This document shows positions 1 through 8,721 of a stretch of 64,000 nt of DNA, one piece after another. Location: the NCBI GenBank assembly GCA_016715985.1, contig JADJXD010000001.1, positions 2,480,001 to 2,544,000 of the forward strand, read 5' to 3'. The DNA is from Saprospiraceae bacterium. Its GTDB lineage: Bacteria; Bacteroidota; Bacteroidia; Chitinophagales; Saprospiraceae. The notes beneath the pieces were generated by a model. It had not been told where the DNA came from and ran no database searches. It was given only the letters and a program-made list of their open reading frames with translations. Positions within the stretch are counted from its first letter, which is position 1, and each line of letters starts with the position of its first letter. A program made the translations under genes and the position numbers.

Positions 1-171
1 TTTATGGAATATATGTTAAAAAGTCTGCAAAAATAGCTGTTTTTGTCATCATTTTTGCGAAAAGAGGAAAGACAATATCAGAATATCGCTGTTTTTGGTA
101 TTTGTGATTAAATACAAATGATGATTATACAACCTTCGTCCTATAATGAATGTGTGCAAAAAGGAAATTTT

Positions 172-1815
172 TTATTTGTATTTCTCCGGCATTTTTCTCG
201 CTTTTAATTCTTCTTCCATTCGAAATGCCAGTTGGTAAAGCAAAACTTCCTGATCATTTTGAACGATAAGTGTTATGCCTTGTGGCTCCCCATCTTCCTT
301 GTAACCCATTGATAAGGTCATACAAGGATACTTTGCTACAGCAGCAAAACCTGCATGAAAATTATTGATTGACAAGACTGCATCTAGATTGTTTGTTTTC
401 ACCAATTCATCAAAAAAGGACCTCCCATTCTTTTCGAGCTCAGATTTTATTTTCTCAAATTCATCCTTGGATGTAGTATCTGCTATAATTCCATCAAACA
501 ATGCCTGACCATACGGTGCTCTGTTTTTAAGGTCTTTAAGGTTAAATGAAACAATATCTTCAATCGCTCGGGGAGTAATTTCATCTGAACTATGTTCTGA
601 CAGATACGCGGGTAATGAAGATTTCATATCCATATTTAATAAAGTTAAAAACCCCGGTAAACTTGTTTCCTTGGTTTCGATTTCTACTACTTCCGAACCA
701 TTCTTTTCCAGCATATTTATTACTTGCAGATAATTTGCATGTTCTCTTAAGTTTTTAAATACGCCGAATCTTTTACCCTTTAATTGTCCACTCTTTAAAT
801 TTTCAAAATAGGAAACATTACCGGATTGCTTTTTTGATTTTGAATCTGACGAATCATAACCAGTCATCGCATCCATTAAAATCGCGTTATCAGTCACATT
901 TTTTGTCATGGGACCGGGCGTATCCAGTGTTTCTGAAATAGGAATAATTCCGGTTCTACTCAACAAGCCTACTGTAGGTTTCAATCCGGTGACTGAATTG
1001 AGAGAGGATGGTGATAGTATAGATCCTGATGTTTCTGTTCCCACTGCGGCTACTGCGTAATTGGCAGCAATTGAAGTTCCACTCCCGGAACTGGAGCCTC
1101 CGGTTTCAAAAATCATTCTGCCATAAGGATTCAGGCTTTGGCCTCCTATCGCACTGTAACCAAGTGGACAGCCACTACAGAAGTAGTACGCCCATTCACT
1201 GAGATTCGCTTTACCCAATATTATGGCTCCCTTTTCTTTCAGTCTCCGGACAATAAAGGCATCTTCTGCCATATTGTTTTGTAAAACGACTGCTCCGGCT
1301 GTGACCGGTAATCCTTTAAATCCAATGTTATCTTTTAATAAAACCGGCATACCGTATATCAGATTTTCCGGACCATCATTATTTATTTCACGATCTCTTT
1401 TTTCTGCTTCACTTAATACATCGGGGTTCAGACTTATTACAGCATTTAGAAATAGTTCCGGATTTGTTTCAAATGCGTGTATCCGATAAATATAAAAACA
1501 TGCTAATTCCTTGTAGGTAAACTTTTTATCCCTGATGTGATGCTGAATGGTGGGAATATCCTGTTCCAGAATGAGTGGTTTTAATGTCTGATACCTTTTT
1601 TCGCCAAACAATAAAATTTCCTTTTTGAATGATTCCGTCAGCGAATTATTATCTCTGAATGCTGATTGGAGGACCTTAAACCGCATCCTTGGATTGGTAA
1701 GTTCGTTATTGTAAAGATATGGAATGGCACTGATTAGAGTGTCCTGAGATTTTTGAGCACAGGATTCTGTGAGGCAGATGGTTAGAATAAAAAGGAAAGG
1801 AAGAATTCTGTTCAT
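172..1815 (-). CDS. Exported amidase (amidase signature family)
   Basis: Amidase-signature enzyme that would hydrolyse a C-N amide bond; the substrate cannot be told from sequence. The start at 1815 gives MNRILPFLFILTICLTESC, a signal peptide with a Cys that may be lipidated, so the protein probably acts in the periplasm or at a membrane. The 23 residues upstream in the open frame are unlikely to be translated. The Lys-Ser-Ser triad is visible: Lys in PVLLKDNIGF near residue 161, cis-Ser in TGGSSSGSG near 243, and nucleophile Ser in TETSGSI near 265. About 547 aa, normal for the family. It is the last gene of a minus-strand run, 25 bp after the Nudix gene. The export signal and the lack of gatB/gatC nearby argue against GatA. 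Confidence 0.88.
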   Translation of the reverse strand: MNRILPFLFILTICLTESCAQKSQDTLISAIPYLYNNELTNPRMRFKVLQSAFRDNNSLTESFKKEILLFGEKRYQTLKPLILEQDIPTIQHHIRDKKFTYKELACFYIYRIHAFETNPELFLNAVISLNPDVLSEAEKRDREINNDGPENLIYGMPVLLKDNIGFKGLPVTAGAVVLQNNMAEDAFIVRRLKEKGAIILGKANLSEWAYYFCSGCPLGYSAIGGQSLNPYGRMIFETGGSSSGSGTSIAANYAVAAVGTETSGSILSPSSLNSVTGLKPTVGLLSRTGIIPISETLDTPGPMTKNVTDNAILMDAMTGYDSSDSKSKKQSGNVSYFENLKSGQLKGKRFGVFKNLREHANYLQVINMLEKNGSEVVEIETKETSLPGFLTLLNMDMKSSLPAYLSEHSSDEITPRAIEDIVSFNLKDLKNRAPYGQALFDGIIADTTSKDEFEKIKSELEKNGRSFFDELVKTNNLDAVLSINNFHAGFAAVAKYPCMTLSMGYKEDGEPQGITLIVQNDQEVLLYQLAFRMEEELKARKMPEKYK

Positions 1816-1840
1816 TAAATTTGTTTTCAATACAAAATTT

Positions 1841-2422
1841 TTACGAAATAAAATCATGAAGAATACCAAATTGAAGTAGGGCAATGGTTTTAACGTCGAC
1901 GATACTTCCTTCTTTCAGCCATTGTTTGGCTTCTGAAAATGAAATTTCAAGGACTTCTATTTCTTCACTTTCTTCATCGAGTCCTCCGCCCCCATGGATT
2001 TTCATAGCGTCGTTGTATACAGCAATAAAAAAGTGAATCTTTTCTTTATGTGCGCCCGGTGTAGCGAATGCTTCAAATACCTTACGAACTTCGGTCAAAC
2101 GAATGCCTGTTTCTTCTTCTACTTCTTTGATGATTGCTCCTTCCGGATCTTTCATGTCCAACATTCCGGCACAAGCTTCTACCATCATACCATCGGGGTG
2201 ACCGTTCAGATAGGCGGGCAATCGAAACTGACGAACCATTATAATTTTTTTTTCGTCCGGATTAAATAGCAGTATTGCAGCACCATCACCACTATCATAA
2301 ATTTCTCTTATTTGTATTTCTTTTTCAGCATCTTTTTTGGTGTATTCAAGCGTGTATTCTTTCAATGTTGACCAACCTTTGTAAAGCGTTTTTTCTGAAA
2401 GTATATTTATATTTGGATTCAT
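1841..2422 (-). CDS. Nudix hydrolase, NudK-like (GDP-mannose / ADP-sugar pyrophosphatase)
   Basis: 193 aa, the size of E. coli NudK (191 aa). The Nudix box lies at about residues 86-106; the usual REUxEE core reads KEVEEE followed by TG, and a longer spacing before it resembles NudK rather than the classical 23-residue box. The downstream ATPGAHKEKIHFFIAVY segment also matches the NudK style (SPGG..E.IHFFIAEY). Family members split nucleoside diphosphate sugars, with GDP-mannose typical for NudK; specificity here is inference. It is cytoplasmic with no signal peptide. It lies between an esterase gene (10 bp upstream) and an amidase gene (25 bp downstream) on the same strand, so co-transcription is likely. 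Confidence 0.88.
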   Translation of the reverse strand: MNPNINILSEKTLYKGWSTLKEYTLEYTKKDAEKEIQIREIYDSGDGAAILLFNPDEKKIIMVRQFRLPAYLNGHPDGMMVEACAGMLDMKDPEGAIIKEVEEETGIRLTEVRKVFEAFATPGAHKEKIHFFIAVYNDAMKIHGGGGLDEESEEIEVLEISFSEAKQWLKEGSIVDVKTIALLQFGILHDFIS

Positions 2423-2432
2423 TTATTTTTGA

Positions 2433-3212
2433 TTACTTATTTTTTGATTGACTGAATAACCAGGGTAATAACTCCGGTTCCAGAATAGCCTCATCCCAGA
2501 CATTGTGTCCTCCTTCAGGATATTCCGTGTATTTTACTGGCGATCCTATCGCTTTTAAAGTTTTATATAAATCTCTGGACAATGTAACCCTTACTACATC
2601 ATCTTTAGCACCATGAAAAATCCATAATGGTAAATGTGCATAATTGGATGCTTTTTCAAGGTCGGCTCCACCACAGATAGGAACGGCCGCAGCAAATAGT
2701 TCAGGTTTTCTGCTGATCAGATCCAATGTGCCAAATCCGCCCATAGACAAACCCGCAACGTATATCCGGTTTTGGTCTATGTTTTTATCCTTGATGACAT
2801 CTTCTAAAAGAGAAATCACTGCCGACATAGCAGGTGTGACTTTACCGCTATTTTCTAATGACCATTCAAATCTTTTAACCGGAACCCAGTAATCTTCTTC
2901 TGGACACTGCGGAAACAATAAGACAGCAGGAAATTTTGTGCGTATTTCAAGATTGGTCAGATATGGAGCAACATGTATTAGTTGGCTTTTATTATCTTTA
3001 CCCCGTTCTCCGGCTCCGTGCAGGAAAATTAATAAAGGTACTTTTTCTCCTTTCGCGTAAGAATCCGGGTAAAATATATTGTAAGGCAATGTGATCTCGT
3101 TTTTTGCTTTATTTTCCTTTGCCAGAAAAACATTCTTTTTTACAGTACAATTACTGAATACCAGAATTACAGTCATTAGGAAGGAGATTCGACTTAAAGG
3201 AGATGGATTCAT
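2433..3212 (-). CDS. Lipoprotein alpha/beta-hydrolase (predicted esterase/peptidase)
   Basis: 259-aa alpha/beta-hydrolase of the esterase / prolyl-oligopeptidase-like group. Residues 1-22 form a lipoprotein signal ending in LVFSNC, so the protein is probably anchored at residue Cys22. The oxyanion-side motif FLHGAGERG (about 63-71), nucleophile Ser156 in GLSMGG, acid Asp in GAKDDVV (about 204) and His236 in GGHNVWD give a full catalytic triad. Family relatives act on feruloyl, acetyl or other esters attached to polysaccharides, but the substrate is unknown. It is the first gene of a three-gene run with a TAnnTTTG box 19 bp upstream of its start. Confidence 0.85.
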   Translation of the reverse strand: MNPSPLSRISFLMTVILVFSNCTVKKNVFLAKENKAKNEITLPYNIFYPDSYAKGEKVPLLIFLHGAGERGKDNKSQLIHVAPYLTNLEIRTKFPAVLLFPQCPEEDYWVPVKRFEWSLENSGKVTPAMSAVISLLEDVIKDKNIDQNRIYVAGLSMGGFGTLDLISRKPELFAAAVPICGGADLEKASNYAHLPLWIFHGAKDDVVRVTLSRDLYKTLKAIGSPVKYTEYPEGGHNVWDEAILEPELLPWLFSQSKNK

Positions 3213-3230
3213 AACGTTCGATTTTTTTTA

Positions 3231-3238
3231 CAAAAATA
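3231..3238 (-). promoter_or_regulatory. Bacteroidota -7 promoter box (TATTTTTG) for the esterase operon
   Basis: The minus strand reads TATTTTTG, a match to TAnnTTTG, ending 18 bp before the esterase ATG at 3212. A clear -33 TTTG was not found. Confidence 0.5.
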
Positions 3239-3256
3239 GTTTTTTAAGTTAATAAA

Positions 3257-3293
3257 AACACCCGTAATCTCAATTTCTGAAAATACGGGTGTT
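3257..3293 (-). terminator. Intrinsic terminator (10-bp perfect stem)
   Basis: AACACCCGTA and TACGGGTGTT form a perfect 10-bp stem around a 17-nt loop. On the minus strand the stem is followed by a T-rich tract (TTTTTATT), so it should end transcription coming from the small ORF at 3319-3429 before the esterase promoter. Confidence 0.65.
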
Positions 3294-3318
3294 GAACGGA
3301 TACCACGTTAGGGTGTGC

Positions 3319-3429
3319 TTAGACTCCTGAATAGGTGCTGATCATAAATGTTATAAGTACACTCAGCATCATAAAAGCCAATAAAAATCTGGTATCCTTA
3401 AAAAGGATGTCGTCTTTGTGATTAAACAT
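3319..3429 (-). CDS. Possible 36-aa single-span membrane protein
   Basis: ATG at 3429 opens a 36-codon frame ending TAA at 3319. A short charged N-terminus (MFNHKDDILFKDTR) is followed by one hydrophobic span (FLLAFMMLSVLITFMI) and a STYSGV tail. This is the layout of small membrane subunits or stress peptides. A strong intrinsic terminator lies 26 bp downstream on the same strand, with no other gene to serve, which supports a real transcript. No family is recognised, and no clear ribosome binding site is visible, as is common in Bacteroidota. Confidence 0.45.
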   Translation of the reverse strand: MFNHKDDILFKDTRFLLAFMMLSVLITFMISTYSGV

Positions 3430-3902
3430 AAAATATGAGTTTGGCGTCGGTTATTAAGTATTTTTTAAATCAATAATCGATGTTTTTAATTAAAAATGAA
3501 ATTCCTTTCCGGACAAAAGGGCTTCAAAATTCTCCCTGATTTTTCCACTTGATTACATTCGTCTTTGTATTCTTCGTGTCTGTCTGTATCCATACTATGC
3601 CAAAAACGATACCATAAGGATTTATCTTAATATGAAATTTATATAGTTTTAGGGTATGAAATAAGGGGTAGTTTACTTATTAAATTAAATTGATATCATA
3701 ACTCATTGATATGATACACATTTGACATTACGAAATTTGGGGATATAGAACAAAGCAGAAAAAACGTCATAACAAAAATACCCTTTTTGGGTAAGGAATA
3801 TTTTTTTTATGTACCACTTTGGATTTTGAAGTTTCTTTCATTTGGATTGATATTACTTTTGAAAGAGTGAATTCAGCGTATTTTCATTTCCAAAACTCTA
3901 AA
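3430..3902. other. Intergenic stretch, AT-rich
   Basis: Little is identifiable. A 35-codon minus-strand frame (3593-3486, beginning MDTDRHEEYKDE) is present without supporting signals. Two near-identical 12-13 nt segments (ATTGATATCATAA and ATTGATATGATAC, near 3690-3715) form an imperfect direct repeat that could be an operator. No RNA gene was recognised. Confidence 0.3.
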
Positions 3903-4520
3903 CTAAGTCTTATTCAAATTATCCATTGCAAGCTTTAAACCTATCGTCGCAAAATTCCTGACAGCTTCTGAAGCTTTTATAATCATCGTCTCAACTTCTT
4001 CAATCTGATCTTTTTTCCATTTTCCCAACACATAATTAACTTGTTGACCCGGATGAAAATCTTTCCCAATGCCCATTCTCAATCTGATGAATTCATTGTG
4101 GCCGAGTTTTTCATGTATATCTTTCAAACCATTGTGACCGCCATCGCTACCCTTTGCACGAAGTCTCATTTTGCCGAGATCCAAATGCAGGTCATCCACG
4201 ATTACCAGTAGATTTTCAGGTTGAATTTTGTGTTTGTTCATCCAGTACTTCACAGACTTTCCACTTAGATTCATGTAGGTGGAAGGTTTTAATAATATCA
4301 ATGTCCGGCCTTTAAACTTAATTTCTGCCAGATCTCCCAAGGTCTCATTTTTAAACGGGCATGATGCGTCTTTGGCCATATAGTTCAAAACATCAAAACC
4401 TATATTATGTCTGGTTTGGTCATACTCAGAACCAATATTTCCTAATCCCACTATCAGATATTTCATAGGGTCTGTTACTTTATTTTCTTTTTTAAATAAA
4501 CTTCTGATCCATTCAATCAT
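3903..4520 (-). CDS. pth: Peptidyl-tRNA hydrolase
   Basis: Pth releases tRNA from peptidyl-tRNA that has dropped off ribosomes. The core begins MKYLIVGLGNIGSEYDQTRHNIGF, with the conserved His of the TRHN motif, and continues with KPSTYMNLSGKSV, VDDLHLDLG and GSDGGHNGLK, all standard family motifs. ATG at 4520 adds an 18-residue basic N-terminal extension (MIEWIRSLFKKEN...), which I recall as common in Bacteroidota Pth; the alternative ATG at 4466 gives the classical start. A -7 promoter box lies only 3 bp before 4520, so either the mRNA is leaderless or the 4466 start is used with a leader of about 54 nt. It is divergent from the radical SAM gene. Confidence 0.95.
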   Translation of the reverse strand: MIEWIRSLFKKENKVTDPMKYLIVGLGNIGSEYDQTRHNIGFDVLNYMAKDASCPFKNETLGDLAEIKFKGRTLILLKPSTYMNLSGKSVKYWMNKHKIQPENLLVIVDDLHLDLGKMRLRAKGSDGGHNGLKDIHEKLGHNEFIRLRMGIGKDFHPGQQVNYVLGKWKKDQIEEVETMIIKASEAVRNFATIGLKLAMDNLNKT

Positions 4521-4523
4521 GCG

Positions 4524-4531
4524 CAAAAGTA
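4524..4531 (-). promoter_or_regulatory. -7 promoter box (TACTTTTG) for pth
   Basis: Minus-strand TACTTTTG matches TAnnTTTG and ends 3 bp before the ATG at 4520. Transcription would start at or next to the first base of that codon. Confidence 0.5.
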
Positions 4532-4673
4532 AGTTTTGAATTACGGAATTTTAATTTCCAATAGTTAAAATACTGATTTTAAACAGAAATACATGTGTTA
4601 TGTTATTACTTTTAGGTTTCAAAACATAGAAGTGAAAATACATTATGCAGATATTTTTGGGTTCTTAAAGAAA

Positions 4674-5654
4674 ATGTCTTTTAAAAAGCTGTTAAATCTC
4701 TCTAAACTTTTTACGTCTTTTTACATCACAAAATATACGGGAAAAGCAACTCAATCAGGCTTGCCGATGACCATTTCTATAGAGCCAACAACCGCCTGCA
4801 ACCTTCGTTGTCCTGAGTGTCCGTCCGGACTCAGAGCTTTTTCAAGACCAACCGGCAATCTGAAAACGGATTTCTTCAAAAGTGTGATTGATGAAATGAA
4901 TAAAGAACTCGTGTATCTGATATTTTACTTTCAGGGAGAACCTTATATAAATCCTGCTTTTCTCGATATGGTGAAATATGCTTCACAAAAAAAAATCTAT
5001 ACCATTACTTCCACCAACGGCCATTTTCTGAATGATGAAAATGCCCGGAAAACGATAGAATCCGGATTGGACAGACTTATCATTTCCGTCGATGGTACCA
5101 CGCAGCAGGTTTATAAACAATACCGTAAAGAAGGAAATTTGGAAACGGTTTTACAAGGCGCTAAAAATATCGTAAAGTGGAAAAAAAAGCTACAATCAGC
5201 TACACCGCACGTTATTTTTCAGTTTCTGGTAGTAAAACCAAATGAGCATCAGATACCGGATATTTACCGTCTGGCAAAGGAAATCGGTGTGGATGATGTA
5301 AAATTAAAAACTGCGCAGGTGTATGACTACCAAAATGGAAATGATTTGATTCCTACCATCGAAAAATATGCCCGGTATAAAAAGCAAAACGATGGGACCT
5401 ACATCGTAAAAAATAAATTATTGAATCACTGCTGGAAACTTTGGCATGCCTGTGTTATTACCTGGGATGGAATGGTCGTACCATGCTGTTTTGACAAAGA
5501 TGCGACCCACAGATTAGGTGATTTAAAAACCAAAAGTTTCAAAGAAATATGGCATGATAAACCGTATAAAGATTTCCGAAATACTTTATTAGGAGGAAGA
5601 GATAAAATCGATATATGTACCAATTGTACAGAAGGTTGTAAGGTTTGGGCCTGA
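4674..5654 (+). CDS. Radical SAM / SPASM-domain protein
   Basis: Radical SAM enzyme of about 326 aa when started at the ATG at 4674 (MSFKKLLNLSK); the frame is open 27 codons further upstream but that part looks untranslated. Cys42, Cys46 and Cys49 in CNLRCPEC make the CxxxCxxC site for the SAM-bound 4Fe-4S cluster. The C-terminal third has a SPASM-like set of cysteines (CWKLWHAC, PCC, CTNCTEGC) for auxiliary Fe-S clusters, with the usual GDL.....SFKEIW spacer. SPASM proteins modify peptides or act as dehydrogenases, or relate to MoaA-like chemistry. No precursor peptide gene is visible nearby, so the substrate is unknown. Confidence 0.88.
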   Translation: MSFKKLLNLSKLFTSFYITKYTGKATQSGLPMTISIEPTTACNLRCPECPSGLRAFSRPTGNLKTDFFKSVIDEMNKELVYLIFYFQGEPYINPAFLDMVKYASQKKIYTITSTNGHFLNDENARKTIESGLDRLIISVDGTTQQVYKQYRKEGNLETVLQGAKNIVKWKKKLQSATPHVIFQFLVVKPNEHQIPDIYRLAKEIGVDDVKLKTAQVYDYQNGNDLIPTIEKYARYKKQNDGTYIVKNKLLNHCWKLWHACVITWDGMVVPCCFDKDATHRLGDLKTKSFKEIWHDKPYKDFRNTLLGGRDKIDICTNCTEGCKVWA

Positions 5655-5836
5655 AATATTCGAAGAGGTATTCATGGTTGTGTTAGAAAATGATATAGCT
5701 ATATCCACATATATAATCGTGTTAAAATAACCAAAAATTGCATCCCGCTACCCTCATTCCTTTGAGGGACGACCTGCCCGCTTCTTTAAAAAGTTGAAAA
5801 AAGAGAAATTTGTTATACACACTATTCACTCCAAAA

Positions 5837-5868
5837 TTTGAAAGAATACTGTATATAATGTAATTTTG
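5837..5868 (+). promoter_or_regulatory. Complete Bacteroidota promoter (TTTG-N20-TAATTTTG) for E1
   Basis: TTTG at 5837-5840, a 20-bp spacer, and TAATTTTG at 5861-5868 match the -33/-7 consensus. The -7 box ends only 4 bp before the E1 ATG at 5873, so the transcript is probably leaderless. Confidence 0.7.
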
Positions 5869-5872
5869 CGTG

Positions 5873-7930
5873 ATGAATCCAACCATTTCTAAAATCGATA
5901 CCAAAACTCTTCTGGAAGCTTTTCGTCTGTTGTGCACTGCCAAAGCGATGACAGAAGTGTATGAAGAAAATTTTAAATTGGTTTCTAAATACGTGCATGC
6001 GACTTCTAGAGGGCATGAAGCCATTCAGATTGCCACCGGATTATTACTGACTAAAGATGACTTTTTGTCGCCTTATTACAGAGATGATGCCATGATGCTG
6101 GCCATCGGTATACAGCCTTACGATCTGATGTTGCAGTTAATGGCTAAGAGAGATGATCCTTTTTCAGGTGGGCGCACCTATTATTGTCATCCGAGCCTCA
6201 AAGATGAAAATAAACCTAAAATTCCACATCAGTCATCCGCAACCGGTATGCAGGCTATCCCTACAACAGGTGTTGCAATGGGTATCCAATATAAAGAAAA
6301 TACAGGCATCTCCTCACAAACCGGTGCTGTGGTTGTATGTTCATTGGGTGATGCATCCGTTACAGAAGGAGAAGTTTCTGAAGCTTTTCAAATGGCAGCA
6401 TTAAAACAATTGCCGATATTGTATCTGGTTCAGGATAACGGATGGGATATATCCGCAACCGCTGCTGAAACGAGAGCCATGAATGCTGCTGAATATATGA
6501 AAGGTTTTCCGGGAATTGAAGCTATTTCTATTGATGGCAGCGATTTTGAAAGTAGTTATCTGACCGTTCAGAGAGTAATTAATACAATCAGAACTGAAAG
6601 ACGACCTTTTTTAATCCATGCAAAAGTTCCTTTACTGAATCACCATACTTCCGGTGTGAGAAAAGAGTGGTACCGCGACGATCTCGCTGAGCACATGGCT
6701 GAAGACCCGTATTATAAGCTCAAAAACAACTTACTGGAAGAAGGAATTGAAGAAAGTTTTCTGGACGATATGGAAGCCTCCTGCAAAGATGTAGTTTTAT
6801 CAGATTTACAGAAAGCCGGAAAAGCTTCAGACCCGACACCGGCCGATTTGTTTACACATGATTTTGCGCCTACGGTTATTACAACCGAAGCAGGTGAAAG
6901 ATCTCCCGAAGATGCTGAAGAAAAGGTTATGGTAGATTGTGCACTCCTTGCTGTTCAGGAATTAATGGAAAAACATCCTGAGTGCCTGCTTTATGGTCAG
7001 GATGTGGGAGCCCGATTGGGGGGCGTATTCAGAGAGGCGGCAACATTGGCACAAAAATTCGGAGACATCCGGGTATTTAACACTCCGATTCAGGAAGCTT
7101 TTATTGTGGGAAGTACGGTAGGAATGTCCGCTGCCGGCTTAAAGCCTATTGTGGAAGTCCAGTTTGCCGATTATATCTGGCCTGGATTGAATCAGCTTTT
7201 TACGGAAGTTAGCCGCAGTTGTTATTTGTCCAATGGCAAATGGCCGGTCAGCATGGTCTTACGTGTACCCATAGGCGCTTATGGTAGCGGAGGTCCGTAT
7301 CACAGTTCCAGTGTGGAATCTGTCCTGACCAATATCCGGGGCATCAAAATAGTTTATCCCAGTAATGGCGCAGACATGAAGGGACTCATGAAAGCTGCTT
7401 ATTATGATCCTAATCCTGTTGTAATCCTTGAACATAAAGGACTTTACTGGAGTAAGGTGAAAGGAACTGAAACAGCAAAACGCAAATTGCCTTCGGGTGA
7501 CTACATCTTACCTTTGGGAATAGCTGATGTAGTACTCCACGCCGACGAAGATAAAAAGATTGAAAAAGTACTGATCGTTACATATGGTATGGGAGTTCAT
7601 TGGGCATTAAATGCTGCAAAAGATTTTCCCGGTCAGGTAGGTATCATGGATCTGCGGACATTATATCCATTGGACGAAGATCTGATTTTTGAATATTCCA
7701 GAAAGTATCATAAAATAATCGTCGTAACGGAGGAGCCGGTTAATAATACATTTGCACAAAGTATCGCCGCCAGAATCCAGCAGGAATGTTTTGAATATCT
7801 GGATGGCCCGGTACTCACGGTAGGTTCAGAAAATATGCCGGCCATTCCATTAAATGAAATATTGGAAAAAACGATGCTGATGAATACTGAAAAATTAAAA
7901 AATTCTGTGTCCAGATTGCTTCAGTATTAA
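5873..7930 (+). CDS. 2-oxoacid dehydrogenase E1, fused alpha and beta subunits
   Basis: Thiamine-diphosphate E1 of a 2-oxoacid (most likely branched-chain or pyruvate-type) dehydrogenase complex, which decarboxylates the 2-oxoacid and passes the acyl group to E2 lipoyl. About residues 1-330 are the alpha part (SKYVHATSRGHEAIQ, YYRDDAMM, and the TPP site GDASVTEGEVSEAF...VQDN). About 345-686 are the beta part (YGQDVGARLGGVFREA, FNTPIQEAFIVG, GPYHSSSVES). This single-chain fusion is common in Bacteroidota. The ATG at 5873 is preferred to the GTG one codon earlier. No E2 or E3 gene is adjacent, so partners are encoded elsewhere. Confidence 0.93.
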   Translation: MNPTISKIDTKTLLEAFRLLCTAKAMTEVYEENFKLVSKYVHATSRGHEAIQIATGLLLTKDDFLSPYYRDDAMMLAIGIQPYDLMLQLMAKRDDPFSGGRTYYCHPSLKDENKPKIPHQSSATGMQAIPTTGVAMGIQYKENTGISSQTGAVVVCSLGDASVTEGEVSEAFQMAALKQLPILYLVQDNGWDISATAAETRAMNAAEYMKGFPGIEAISIDGSDFESSYLTVQRVINTIRTERRPFLIHAKVPLLNHHTSGVRKEWYRDDLAEHMAEDPYYKLKNNLLEEGIEESFLDDMEASCKDVVLSDLQKAGKASDPTPADLFTHDFAPTVITTEAGERSPEDAEEKVMVDCALLAVQELMEKHPECLLYGQDVGARLGGVFREAATLAQKFGDIRVFNTPIQEAFIVGSTVGMSAAGLKPIVEVQFADYIWPGLNQLFTEVSRSCYLSNGKWPVSMVLRVPIGAYGSGGPYHSSSVESVLTNIRGIKIVYPSNGADMKGLMKAAYYDPNPVVILEHKGLYWSKVKGTETAKRKLPSGDYILPLGIADVVLHADEDKKIEKVLIVTYGMGVHWALNAAKDFPGQVGIMDLRTLYPLDEDLIFEYSRKYHKIIVVTEEPVNNTFAQSIAARIQQECFEYLDGPVLTVGSENMPAIPLNEILEKTMLMNTEKLKNSVSRLLQY

Positions 7931-7938
7931 AAAAGGCT

Positions 7939-7946
7939 TAATTTTG
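7939..7946 (+). promoter_or_regulatory. -7 promoter box (TAATTTTG) for the head-GIN gene
   Basis: TAATTTTG matches TAnnTTTG and lies just after the E1 stop. It would give the downstream gene its own transcript with a leader of roughly 80 nt. Confidence 0.45.
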
Positions 7947-8033
7947 TATCATACATGTGCAACTTTAAAAGTCTTCATCACGTCTTTCACTTTGATTAAT
8001 TGTAATTCTTCATTCAATATAAAATTTAAAAAA

Positions 8034-8714
8034 ATGCGTCACATACTGTCTTTGTTTTTTGTTCTTGTTGTATCCGCTTTGAGTTTTGCACAGGAAAAAT
8101 CTCTTACCGCGTTTACTAAGATTAATGCATCCGGAAATGTTGATGTTGAACTGATTCAGGACGATAATTATAAAGCCACTTTCACCATGACGGAAGGTGA
8201 AGAAGAAGATTTAGTGTTGGATGTAAAAGATGGTGTATTATCCATTAAAATAAAGAGTAAAAAAGGAAAATGGAACCGCTCTGAAGCTAAAGCAGAAGTT
8301 CAGGTTTATTATAAAAAATTAGAAAGCATACAAAGTTCCGCAGGTGCATCTGTCTCATCTGCATCTACTGTCGATGCAGCAGAACTCATCGTAGATGTTT
8401 CATCCGGGGCAAATTGTCATATACCCGTAAATGCAAATCTTGTCAAGGCTGAAGTCTCATCAGGAGGCAGATTGAATCTGAGAGGAAAAACAGTTAATGC
8501 TATTATGGATTCATCTTCCGGATCAAATCTGGATGCCCAGAATATGATTGCAGAAAATGTTACCGCTGATGCCTCTTCCGGAGGTAATATTAAATTAAAT
8601 GCGACAAAAAGTCTGACTGCGGATGCGTCTTCAGGTGGTAGTATCCGCTACAAAGGAAAACCTGATAAATTAGTCTCGAATGCCGAGGTGTCGGGCAGTG
8701 TGAAAGCTTTGTAA
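8034..8714 (+). CDS. Exported head-GIN domain protein (DUF2807)
   Basis: 226 aa from ATG 8034: signal peptide MRHILSLFFVLVVSALSFA, then a DUF2807 (head GIN domain) beta-helix-like region. The family pattern is clear: FTKINASGNVDVELIQDD near the start, then repeated short strands containing SSG motifs (QSSAGASVSSAS, DVSSGANC, VSSGGRLNLRG, DSSSGSNLDA, DASSGGNIKL, DASSGGSIRYKG). Such proteins are secreted or periplasmic, and their role is not established; adhesion or anti-sigma-type functions have been suggested for relatives. It converges on the DUF3108 gene with only 7 bp between the stop codons. Confidence 0.85.
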   Translation: MRHILSLFFVLVVSALSFAQEKSLTAFTKINASGNVDVELIQDDNYKATFTMTEGEEEDLVLDVKDGVLSIKIKSKKGKWNRSEAKAEVQVYYKKLESIQSSAGASVSSASTVDAAELIVDVSSGANCHIPVNANLVKAEVSSGGRLNLRGKTVNAIMDSSSGSNLDAQNMIAENVTADASSGGNIKLNATKSLTADASSGGSIRYKGKPDKLVSNAEVSGSVKAL

Positions 8715-8721
8715 ATTCCAC

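Noticed and set aside
1..171. Left edge of the window searched for a gene end
   Set aside because: Only AT-rich sequence with a loosely repeated CTGTTTTTG motif; nothing could be supported.
3486..3593. 35-aa minus-strand frame (MDTDRHEEYKDE...)
   Set aside because: No convincing promoter box or terminator of its own, and the composition is not distinctive.
5722..6024. Minus-strand frames across the E1 promoter and start
   Set aside because: They overlap a complete consensus promoter and the start of a well-supported gene.
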